A DNA stretch of 64,000 nucleotides from CAWHOW01 sp963831005. Lineage in GTDB: Bacteria; Bacteroidota; Bacteroidia; Bacteroidales; CG2-30-32-10. Shown in pieces: positions 18,359 to 26,143 of this stretch. Position 1 is the stretch's first letter. Every line of letters starts with the position of its first letter. Location of the stretch: the NCBI GenBank assembly GCA_963831005.1, contig CAWHOW010000019.1, forward strand, positions 1 to 64,000. Direction: 5' to 3'. The notes under the pieces are model-generated. The model ran no database searches. It was not told the origin of the DNA and saw only the letters and a program-made list of their open reading frames with translations. Position numbers and translations under genes: made by a program.

Positions 18359-19714
18359 ATGCCAACCCGCTATACCATAGAAGACCTGCAAGAATTTGCC
18401 ACCTATAAAGGAGGCAAATGTTTGAGCAACGAATTTTGGGATATTGAAACCAAGTACAAATGGATGTGTTCAAAAGGGCATACATGGGAAGCCGGGTTTA
18501 ATATTATCAAACAGGGTGGATGGTGCCCCAGATGTGATAAGGAAGCAAAAACAAAAGAGGAAAGGTTAGAAGAATTAAAGGCGATTGCTATAGAAAGGGG
18601 TGGTAAGCTATTAGCAGATAGATATATTAATATTAATGAAAAACTTTTATGGGAATGTGGTAAGGGGCATCAATGGTACACCAAAGCAGTTTCAGTTAAG
18701 CTGGCTAAAAGTTGGTGCCCGATTTGTATTGGCAGAAATAAAAACATAAAAGACATGCAGGAACAGGCAGCTAAAAGAGGAGGTAAATGCCTGTCGGATA
18801 AATATATTAATAAAAGAACAAAATTAGAATGGCAGTGCGGTAAGGGACATGTTTGGAAAGCTGAGCCTTGCAGTATTACTGTTAACAATACATGGTGCCC
18901 TATTTGCGGTCGTGAAAGCTGCAGTGAAAAACAAAGAGATGACATAGAAATATACAGGAAGATAGCCACAGAAAAGGGTGGTAAACTATTGTCGGATGAA
19001 TATAATAATTGTAATACCAAACTTTTATTTGAATGTGATAAAGGGCATCAATGGTACACCAAAGCAGCTATTATTAAATTTGGCGAAAGTTGGTGCCCGA
19101 TTTGTGCCGGCAAGTTTAAGTACACTATTAAAGATATGCAGCGACTGGCAGGCCAAAAAGGTGGTAAATGCCTGTCGAAAAAATATATTGATTCCAAAAC
19201 AAAATTAAAATGGCAATGTAGTAAAGGGCATATATGGGAAACCAGACCCCAACATATCGTTAGTGACCACTGGTGTCCCACATGCAGCTTTGAAGCTAAT
19301 GCAGAATTACATAGAGACAACATAGAAACGTATCGGGAGATTGCAATAAAAAATGAAGGCAAACTGTTGTCGGATAAATATATTAATGGTAAAACTCCAT
19401 TATTATGGGAATGCAGTAAAGGACACCAATGGAAGGCGCCACCCGATCGTATTAAGCATGCGAAAACATGGTGTCCTTATTGTGATGGTAAGCATATCAA
19501 CATTAATGATATGCAGGAATTAGCAGATCAAAGAGGAGGCAAATGCCTGTCGAAAGTGTACATTAACAACCACACAAAATTAGAATGGCGATGCAACAAA
19601 GGACATCAATGGAAAGCTGACCTTGCTAATGTAAAAGATAAAAAAAAATGGTGTCCTGTTTGTTCCAGCATTGAACGGAAAGGCAAACTAAACATTAAAT
19701 CAAAAGATAAGTGA
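18359..19714 (+). CDS. Seven-repeat zinc-ribbon/treble-clef protein
   Basis: A 451-aa protein built almost entirely of seven repeats of about 62-66 residues. Each has the pattern GGKxLSxxYxNxxTKLxWxCxKGHxW, followed by W-CPxC (for example ECGKGHQWYTKAVSVKLAK then SWCPIC). Each repeat offers CxxxH and CPxC metal ligands, so seven structural zinc sites are expected. Related zinc-ribbon repeats (DUF4379-like) occur next to homing-type nucleases and restriction-modification genes. Here the remains of a DNA methyltransferase start 55 nt downstream, which supports a DNA-related role. No catalytic domain is visible and there is no signal peptide. Confidence 0.8.
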   Translation: MPTRYTIEDLQEFATYKGGKCLSNEFWDIETKYKWMCSKGHTWEAGFNIIKQGGWCPRCDKEAKTKEERLEELKAIAIERGGKLLADRYININEKLLWECGKGHQWYTKAVSVKLAKSWCPICIGRNKNIKDMQEQAAKRGGKCLSDKYINKRTKLEWQCGKGHVWKAEPCSITVNNTWCPICGRESCSEKQRDDIEIYRKIATEKGGKLLSDEYNNCNTKLLFECDKGHQWYTKAAIIKFGESWCPICAGKFKYTIKDMQRLAGQKGGKCLSKKYIDSKTKLKWQCSKGHIWETRPQHIVSDHWCPTCSFEANAELHRDNIETYREIAIKNEGKLLSDKYINGKTPLLWECSKGHQWKAPPDRIKHAKTWCPYCDGKHININDMQELADQRGGKCLSKVYINNHTKLEWRCNKGHQWKADLANVKDKKKWCPVCSSIERKGKLNIKSKDK

Positions 19715-19768
19715 ATAATTACATTACTGCCATACTTTACAATATTATAATTTTCAAATCCCCCACTC

Positions 19769-19861
19769 ATGAACAAACTCTATTTCGGCGATAATTTAGA
19801 AATACTGAAATATATGTATAAAGAAATAAGTGTAAGTAAGCAGCATAAACTGGATATATAA
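19769..19861 (+). pseudogene. N-terminal scrap of a DNA methyltransferase
   Basis: A 30-codon frame reading MNKLYFGDNLEILKYM. This is the usual start of type III Mod / adenine-specific DNA methyltransferases, where GDNLEIL precedes the DPP(F/Y) catalytic motif. Similarity ends at about codon 20, and a stop follows at 19859. The rest of the gene is absent, and gyrB begins 165 nt later. It shows that a modification enzyme once stood next to the zinc-ribbon gene. Confidence 0.65.
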
Positions 19862-19972
19862 ATATTGAACTAATTTACTATTTCGCTAATTTACTCCCAT
19901 CTTACTACTTACTACTAAATAGCCATTAAATTGTTACTAAATTTTCATAGTTTTTATGCACTTTTATTGAGC

Positions 19973-20000
19973 TTGTGTAAGGTATTTTTTATTACATTTG
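19973..20000 (+). promoter_or_regulatory. Promoter of gyrB
   Basis: TTG at 19973-19975, 17 nt, then TACATTTG at 19993-20000. The start codon is 27 nt downstream. Confidence 0.65.
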
Positions 20001-20026
20001 TTCACATTTAAAAAACGGAGAAATAA

Positions 20027-21991
20027 ATGAGTGATCTAGAAAAAGAAGTTGTTGAAAAAGATTCGTACACAGCGGATAACATTCAGGTTTTAGAGGGTCT
20101 GGAAGCGGTCAGGAAACGTCCTGCCATGTATATTGGCGATGTTGGTTCGCGCGGTTTGCACCATTTGGTTTATGAAGTGGTAGATAACTCCATTGATGAG
20201 GCCCTTGCAGGTTATTGCAACCAGATAGATGTTTTTATAAACGAGGATAATTCCATAACAGTTATTGATAACGGTCGTGGTATCCCCACCGACTGGCACG
20301 AAAAAGAACAGAAGTCGGCTCTTGAAGTCGTAATGACGGTTCTTCATGCAGGCGGTAAGTTCAATAAGGAATCATACAAGGTTTCCGGCGGTTTGCACGG
20401 CGTGGGTGTTTCCTGCGTTAATGCGTTGTCGTCGCATCTTACAGTTAAAGTATATAGGGATGGCAAAGAATTTATACAGGAGTATGAAATTGGAAAACCA
20501 TTGTATGATGTAAAAACGGTTGGAAATTCTGACAGGACGGGTACTGAAACCACTTTCATGCCCGATGCAAGCATATTTATTGTTAGTGTTTTTTCGTATG
20601 AAATACTTTGTTCAAGGTTACGTGAACTTGCTTTCCTGAATAAAGGTATCACGCTTACCATTACCGATAAACGGGAAAAGGACGAAAACGGCAATTATAC
20701 CACCAATACTTATTTCTCAAAAGAAGGGCTGAAAGAGTTTGTTGATTACCTTGATTCCACCCGTGAAAAACTGATGGAAACACCAATTTACATGGAAGGT
20801 GAAAAAGGAGGGGTTCCCATTGAAGTGGCTATGCAGTATAATGCATCTTTTGCTGAAAATACCCATTCTTATTGCAATAATATCAATACTCACGAAGGCG
20901 GAACTCACCTTGCAGGTTTCAGGAGGGCGCTTACACGTACGCTTAAATCGTATGCCGACAAATCAGGTATGCTGGCAAAGCTTAAATTCGATATTAACGG
21001 TGACGATTTTCGTGAAGGACTTACTGCTGTTATTTCTGTTAAAGTGCAGGAACCGCAGTTTGAAGGCCAGACAAAGACCAAACTCGGTAACAACGAAATT
21101 ATGGGTGTTGTTGACCAGCTTGTAAGCGAAATGCTTAATTATTACCTGGAAGAACATCCCAAAGAAGCAAGGACCATTGTTAACAAAGTTATACTAGCAG
21201 CCACTGCGCGTCATGCAGCAAGAAAAGCAAGGGAACTAGTGCAGAGAAAAGGGGTTCTTACCGGCTCGGGTTTGCCCGGCAAGCTTGCCGATTGCCAGGA
21301 AAGCGATCCTTCTTTATGCGAGATATACCTGGTGGAAGGTGATTCCGCAGGTGGTACTGCTAAACAGGGCCGCGACAGGCGTACTCAGGCCATACTCCCT
21401 TTAAGAGGAAAGATATTGAACGTTGAAAAAGCCATGCAGCACAGGGTTTTCGACAGCGAAGAAATAAAGAACATGTACACGGCATTAGGTATTACTGTTG
21501 GAACAGAAGAGGACAGTAAAGCGCTTAACCTAAACAAACTCCGTTATCATAAGATCATCATCATGACCGATGCTGATGTGGATGGTAGCCATATTGCCAC
21601 ACTTATTCTTACTTTCTTCTTCCGCTATATGCAGGAACTTATAGAAAACGGATATGTGTATATTGCTACACCTCCATTATATCTTATTAAGAAAGGTAAA
21701 GACGAACGCTATTGCTGGACAGAAGAAGAACGCCAAGCTATAGTTTCAGAACTGGCTAAGGATGGTAAAGAAAGCAGCGTGCATATCCAGCGTTATAAAG
21801 GTCTTGGTGAAATGAACTGCGAACAGTTGTGGATGACAACTATGAATCCTGATTTCCGTACCTTAAGGCAGGTTGTCATAGAAAATGGCGCTGAGGCCGA
21901 CCGTGTTTTCTCCATGCTGATGGGCGATGAAGTTCCACCACGCCGTGAGTTTATAGAGAAGAATGCAAAGTATGCTAAGATTGATGCATAG
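20027..21991 (+). CDS. gyrB: DNA gyrase subunit B
   Basis: The ATPase subunit of gyrase, which introduces negative supercoils together with GyrA in the cytoplasm. A 654-aa protein, normal for the short Bacteroidota form. It has a GHKL ATPase (EVVDNSIDEALAGY, DNGRGIP, GGLHGVGVSCVNALS), a transducer domain, a TOPRIM domain (LVEGDSAGGTAKQGRDR near 437; MTDADVDGSH near 515), and a C-terminal GyrA-binding tail (IQRYKGLGEMN, MGDEVPPRREFIE). It is monocistronic, with its own promoter and a strong terminator. Confidence 0.98.
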   Translation: MSDLEKEVVEKDSYTADNIQVLEGLEAVRKRPAMYIGDVGSRGLHHLVYEVVDNSIDEALAGYCNQIDVFINEDNSITVIDNGRGIPTDWHEKEQKSALEVVMTVLHAGGKFNKESYKVSGGLHGVGVSCVNALSSHLTVKVYRDGKEFIQEYEIGKPLYDVKTVGNSDRTGTETTFMPDASIFIVSVFSYEILCSRLRELAFLNKGITLTITDKREKDENGNYTTNTYFSKEGLKEFVDYLDSTREKLMETPIYMEGEKGGVPIEVAMQYNASFAENTHSYCNNINTHEGGTHLAGFRRALTRTLKSYADKSGMLAKLKFDINGDDFREGLTAVISVKVQEPQFEGQTKTKLGNNEIMGVVDQLVSEMLNYYLEEHPKEARTIVNKVILAATARHAARKARELVQRKGVLTGSGLPGKLADCQESDPSLCEIYLVEGDSAGGTAKQGRDRRTQAILPLRGKILNVEKAMQHRVFDSEEIKNMYTALGITVGTEEDSKALNLNKLRYHKIIIMTDADVDGSHIATLILTFFFRYMQELIENGYVYIATPPLYLIKKGKDERYCWTEEERQAIVSELAKDGKESSVHIQRYKGLGEMNCEQLWMTTMNPDFRTLRQVVIENGAEADRVFSMLMGDEVPPRREFIEKNAKYAKIDA

Positions 21992-22023
21992 GAAATGATA
22001 TAATTATTTCAAAAGCTTGTAAT

Positions 22024-22056
22024 AAAAAAGCCATCACAATTGTGATGGCTTTTTTA
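22024..22056 (+). terminator. Bidirectional terminator after gyrB
   Basis: A perfect stem, AAAAAAGCCATCACA with its complement, with a T-run on both strands. It also closes the minus-strand collagen-like gene ending at 22083. Confidence 0.9.
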
Positions 22057-22082
22057 TTATGATTATATAGCAGATTAATAAA

Positions 22083-25000
22083 TTATTTTGTAGACACAGG
22101 TGATCTGCTGAAATGCAATGTTTGTCCATCCCACCATGCAGGAGTTGATGGGTCTGATGCATTGGTTTCATTGTGCATTACACCATTCATATTAGTGTCA
22201 TAGTCAGGTGATAAAAGTTCTTTTGCAAGAGAAGGGTTTTCATAGCCATTTCTTACACCGACAGCAATCCATGAAATCATCGTATTAGATTGTCCACTAT
22301 TATTCTCAATCACTTCAAAGCCCCTTGAAGTTACATCCTGAGTATAAACACCGTTAGTGTTTCCTTGTGGTGTAACGGTTACTATCACTGTGGAATCAGA
22401 AATCATGTTTGAAAAATTATTATCAAAAGTAATTTCAGCTTTGCCATTGACAAGTTTTGCCGTACCATTATCATAAACACTCACTTTCATGGATGTTGGC
22501 ACATATGTTGCAATGCGATCTCTTGGTAGAATTGATCTTTTAGGTCCAGGAGCATCACTCAATTGAATGATCACATCATTGGTGTATGTTTGACCGTCAA
22601 CATATATTCCATATCTCTGACCTTTTACATTAAGTCCATAAACCTGTCCGCGAATAAGGGAGCCGAATAATCCGCCGAATGCTCCAAGTCCTATTCCCTG
22701 ATTTACATCCAAACGCGGCCTTGTGCCTGTTCCCCCGCTATAACCTCCATCGGCATAAACGCCGTATTCAGTTCCGCCACCAATAATGTTATAGCCTAGT
22801 GCTCCCCAAAAATCGGAACCGTAATAACCTAAAACACCTGCTGAAGGAGCCGGGGCATTAACAACATAACCAGTGATTGCAAAAGAATAATCACCATTAC
22901 CACTTATTTGGGCATTTACCGTATGATTTGATAGGCTTGAGCTAAAATCACTTCCCGCAAAATTGGTATTTGATTCGGCAAAAACAGAAGAATAACCTTC
23001 TCTCCCTCCATTTGAAACAGAATGTATGGAATTAGCATATTGGCCAGTATTGTATGCATAAATACCTGCATTGGTATTAGCCGCATTATTAGCCGCATTA
23101 GTAGCTTCAACATCCAGCACATTCCCTGATGTGATAGAAGAAGATGTTATCAACAATCCTTTTCCGGTAGTTAAAGAATTGCCAGTAATATTGACAAGAG
23201 TTCCGGTTGTGAATGTACCCCCTCCGTCAACCACATGCAAAAGACTTGTAGGCGCTGTTATTCCAATACCAACATTTGCTGAAGCAGGCGCTCCGTTTAC
23301 ACCATTAATACTTCCAAGCACTAAAGCATTATTTGAGGTAACATTTGTATAAGCTCCAATTGCGGTAGCATTGGTTAATCCACTGCCTAGAACATCTGAA
23401 GTATATCCTATTGCAGTATTATCGTTACCGGTATGGTTACTATTGGTTTGAAGTGCCTCATATCCAACAGCAGTATTACCTGTTCCGGCTAGATTGAAAA
23501 AAAGCGCTTGTGTTCCTAAAGCTGTATTATAAAATCCTGTAGTATTCGTATCAAGTGCTTCTCTACCAACAGCGACATTATCGTATCCTGTTGAATTAAA
23601 ATAAAGAGCATTTACTCCAACAGCGGTATTGTTAAAACCAGTAGTGTACCTTAATAAAGCCTGAGTACCTAATGCAGTATTATTATATCCGGTAGACGAA
23701 CCTGCTACACCCAGCCCTGCATAACAACCAATCGCTGTATTATTATAACCTGAGACATTATAATATAATGAATTCACCCCACAGGCGGTATTTTGAAAGG
23801 CTGTAGTTGTATTTATCATAGATCCGGCACCAATGGCTGTATTGTAAAACCCTATGGTATTAGCATTAAGGGAATGCCATCCCAGGGGAGTATTGGCTTC
23901 ACCATTGTTGGTGGTAGTTGGCTGGTTTGCATAAAGTGCGCCATTGCCTATGGCTACATTATAGCTGTTCCATGTACTGCCGCCGTCATTGTAAGATTGA
24001 GTATATAAAGCCTGATAACCCAAAGCAGTATTTTCAGCAGCAGTGGTATTTGAAAAAAGTGCGTTATACCCTATTGCAGTATTGTTAGTTCCTATTGAGT
24101 TAGCATTTCCTGACTCATACCCAAAGAATGAATTACCCGATAAATCAATTCTTCCAGATTTTTGGTTATTAATTCTTATGTTGAAAGGAACATTATCTGT
24201 AGTGCCGATGAAATTAGTACCATCTATAGTACCCGCATTTCCAAGCAGAAGCCAGTCGTTTCCTCCTCCGCTGCCCGTAGGGCCTGTTGGTCCTGTAGCA
24301 CCTGTAGCTCCTGTACCAGTTGCGCCTGTAGCTCCTGTTGAGCCTGTCGGGCCTGTAGAACCAGTAGCTCCGGTTGTACCTGCTCCGGTTGGTCCGGTAG
24401 AACCTGTAGAACCAGTTGCGCCTGTAGTCCCTGTGCCTGTTGGTCCAGTAGGACCTGTTGCACCAGTCGTTCCTGTACCTGTTGGGCCGGTATCGCCATT
24501 ATCACCGGTAGGCCCGGTACCTCCGGTTGGTCCAGTTGGACCCATTCCTGACCCTGTAGGGCCGATATCACCAGTAGGCCCGGTAGGCCCAGTAGAACCT
24601 GTAGCACCAGTAATCCCTGCACCAGTTGGTCCTGTATCTCCGGTAGGTCCTATACCTCCAGTGGGGCCGGTTGGACCCATTCCTGAACCTGTAGGACCAG
24701 TATCACCAGTTGGTCCTGTAGCACCAGTAATTCCTGCTCCGGTTGGTCCAGTAGGACCTGTTGCACCTGCAGTCCCAATTCCTGTTGGACCTGTAGGCCC
24801 CGTAGGACCCATTCCAGAACCTGTGGGTCCAGTAACACCAGATGAACCTGTAACACCATTTGCACCTGTAGGTCCCGGAGGACCTGCAGGTCCTAATGGA
24901 CCTATTGTACCAGTTGGACCCATATGGCCAGTTGGACCGGTAGCGCCATTTAATCCGTTTGTTCCATTCAGTCCGGTAGTTCCTGTAGCACCTGCTGTAC

Positions 25001-25475
25001 CTGTTGGGCCAGTTGGACCCGTTGCACCCGGATGCCCGTTTAATGAATTTAATGCAACCAATGCATAAGGAACTGACCAGAATTGAGTTGTTCCCATATC
25101 ATGAAAGTTTGTGTTGCCTGTAAAATCAGCTTCCACTTTTAAATAAAACGTGTCACTTGCCCAGTTTACCATTGCAAATGAAGAGGAAGCACCGATTCCT
25201 GTTGAAACACCGGTTCCAATAACCAAAGTAAATAATCCAAAATTATTAGTGCTTAAATAATGAGTTTCCTGCCATTGAACTGTCCCTGATGGGTTTCCGC
25301 TAATAATACTTAAACGCACATTGATATTTTGGTTCTTTATAAGGTTGCCGCTTGCATCGCGGGCTACAGCCTGGTAATTTAATCCCTCGGGAACCTGTGC
25401 AATTGCATTGTTGATTTTCAAATTGAATATGAAGAAAGATAACAATGCAACGAAGAGTATATAATTTCTTTTCAT
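22083..25475 (-). CDS. Giant surface protein with collagen-like repeats and YadA-like head
   Basis: A 1130-aa protein. A signal peptide (cleavage near AIAQ) precedes an N-terminal domain of about 115 residues (PEGLNYQAVARDASGNLIKN to TTQFWSVPYALVALN) shared with the gene at 26144. About 270 residues of Gly-X-Y follow, mostly GPTGPTG and GATG, a collagen-like trimeric stalk. Then come many YadA-head-type repeats (NTAIGYNAL, NTALGTQAL, NTAVGVNAL), which trimerise as left-handed beta-rolls in adhesins. The C-terminal domain (GNTNGVYTQDVTSRGFEVIE) resembles those at 28883 and 31158. There is no T9SS tail. It is probably a trimeric surface fibre or adhesin; how it is anchored is not clear. Confidence 0.82.
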   Translation of the reverse strand: MKRNYILFVALLSFFIFNLKINNAIAQVPEGLNYQAVARDASGNLIKNQNINVRLSIISGNPSGTVQWQETHYLSTNNFGLFTLVIGTGVSTGIGASSSFAMVNWASDTFYLKVEADFTGNTNFHDMGTTQFWSVPYALVALNSLNGHPGATGPTGPTGTAGATGTTGLNGTNGLNGATGPTGHMGPTGTIGPLGPAGPPGPTGANGVTGSSGVTGPTGSGMGPTGPTGPTGIGTAGATGPTGPTGAGITGATGPTGDTGPTGSGMGPTGPTGGIGPTGDTGPTGAGITGATGSTGPTGPTGDIGPTGSGMGPTGPTGGTGPTGDNGDTGPTGTGTTGATGPTGPTGTGTTGATGSTGSTGPTGAGTTGATGSTGPTGSTGATGATGTGATGATGPTGPTGSGGGNDWLLLGNAGTIDGTNFIGTTDNVPFNIRINNQKSGRIDLSGNSFFGYESGNANSIGTNNTAIGYNALFSNTTAAENTALGYQALYTQSYNDGGSTWNSYNVAIGNGALYANQPTTTNNGEANTPLGWHSLNANTIGFYNTAIGAGSMINTTTAFQNTACGVNSLYYNVSGYNNTAIGCYAGLGVAGSSTGYNNTALGTQALLRYTTGFNNTAVGVNALYFNSTGYDNVAVGREALDTNTTGFYNTALGTQALFFNLAGTGNTAVGYEALQTNSNHTGNDNTAIGYTSDVLGSGLTNATAIGAYTNVTSNNALVLGSINGVNGAPASANVGIGITAPTSLLHVVDGGGTFTTGTLVNITGNSLTTGKGLLITSSSITSGNVLDVEATNAANNAANTNAGIYAYNTGQYANSIHSVSNGGREGYSSVFAESNTNFAGSDFSSSLSNHTVNAQISGNGDYSFAITGYVVNAPAPSAGVLGYYGSDFWGALGYNIIGGGTEYGVYADGGYSGGTGTRPRLDVNQGIGLGAFGGLFGSLIRGQVYGLNVKGQRYGIYVDGQTYTNDVIIQLSDAPGPKRSILPRDRIATYVPTSMKVSVYDNGTAKLVNGKAEITFDNNFSNMISDSTVIVTVTPQGNTNGVYTQDVTSRGFEVIENNSGQSNTMISWIAVGVRNGYENPSLAKELLSPDYDTNMNGVMHNETNASDPSTPAWWDGQTLHFSRSPVSTK

Positions 25476-25632
25476 AGCAATTGATTTATATAAGATGGTT
25501 GAATAGTAAATAATAAAGCCAAAATAATTTTATGAAGATAAGGAATAATTATGTGCTTATGCAAATTTATTAAATAAAATTTTTATGTCAAATGAAAAAA
25601 ATTAACAATAAAGTAATTTGATTTACTGAAAT

Positions 25633-25664
25633 AAAAAAACCATCCGATTTGGATGGTTTTTTTA
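25633..25664 (-). terminator. Terminator after the small secreted gene
   Basis: AAACCATCC, loop GATTT, GGATGGTTT, with A-runs and T-runs on both sides. It lies 55 nt past the stop at 25719 on the minus strand. Confidence 0.85.
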
Positions 25665-25718
25665 GGTATTGTTAATAGTACATTGCTTAATATTTAATGA
25701 TTATCTGATACTCCTTTT

Positions 25719-26060
25719 TTATTCGCTACTTATCTTTAATAATAGTATCATTTTTTTGGGCAGTCCTTTTCCTTTTGTTGATTGGGATAGGAGGAAAATC
25801 CCTGGACGAGCCATGAACTTTTTCCGTTTTAATTGATTGTTCCCAGTTCCATTATCTGATGATGAACTTGCATTTGTTACATTCTTATTCATAGAATTAT
25901 CTGTAACTGCAATGTTCTTGCTAACTCCACCTGTATCAGCTGCATTATTTACATCAGATACATCTGTTGACTGGCTTTTCTTAACCCTCTTTTGTGGAGT
26001 CTGGGCAGACAAGCAGAAACTTGCCATTAAAAAAACCAGTATAAATATGGAATGTTTCAT
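25719..26060 (-). CDS. Small secreted protein of unknown function
   Basis: A 113-aa protein with a signal peptide (MKHSIFILVFLMASFCLSAQ). The middle is Asn-, Ser- and Asp-rich and probably disordered; the end is basic (LKRKKFMARPGIFLLSQSTKG). No known domain was recognised. It follows the collagen-like gene at 26144 by 83 nt on the same strand and may be co-transcribed with it, ahead of a strong terminator. Confidence 0.6.
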   Translation of the reverse strand: MKHSIFILVFLMASFCLSAQTPQKRVKKSQSTDVSDVNNAADTGGVSKNIAVTDNSMNKNVTNASSSSDNGTGNNQLKRKKFMARPGIFLLSQSTKGKGLPKKMILLLKISSE

Positions 26061-26143
26061 AGAAGATTATTTTATTTAATTCAACAGCTTTAAACTTATT
26101 TTTATTACTTATTGCTGCATTTTAGTAAATATCCTTAATGATA

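Noticed and set aside
24043..25068. Long antisense frame rich in Pro, Val and Gly
   Set aside because: It is the mirror of the Gly-X-Y coding repeat and has no signal or start context.
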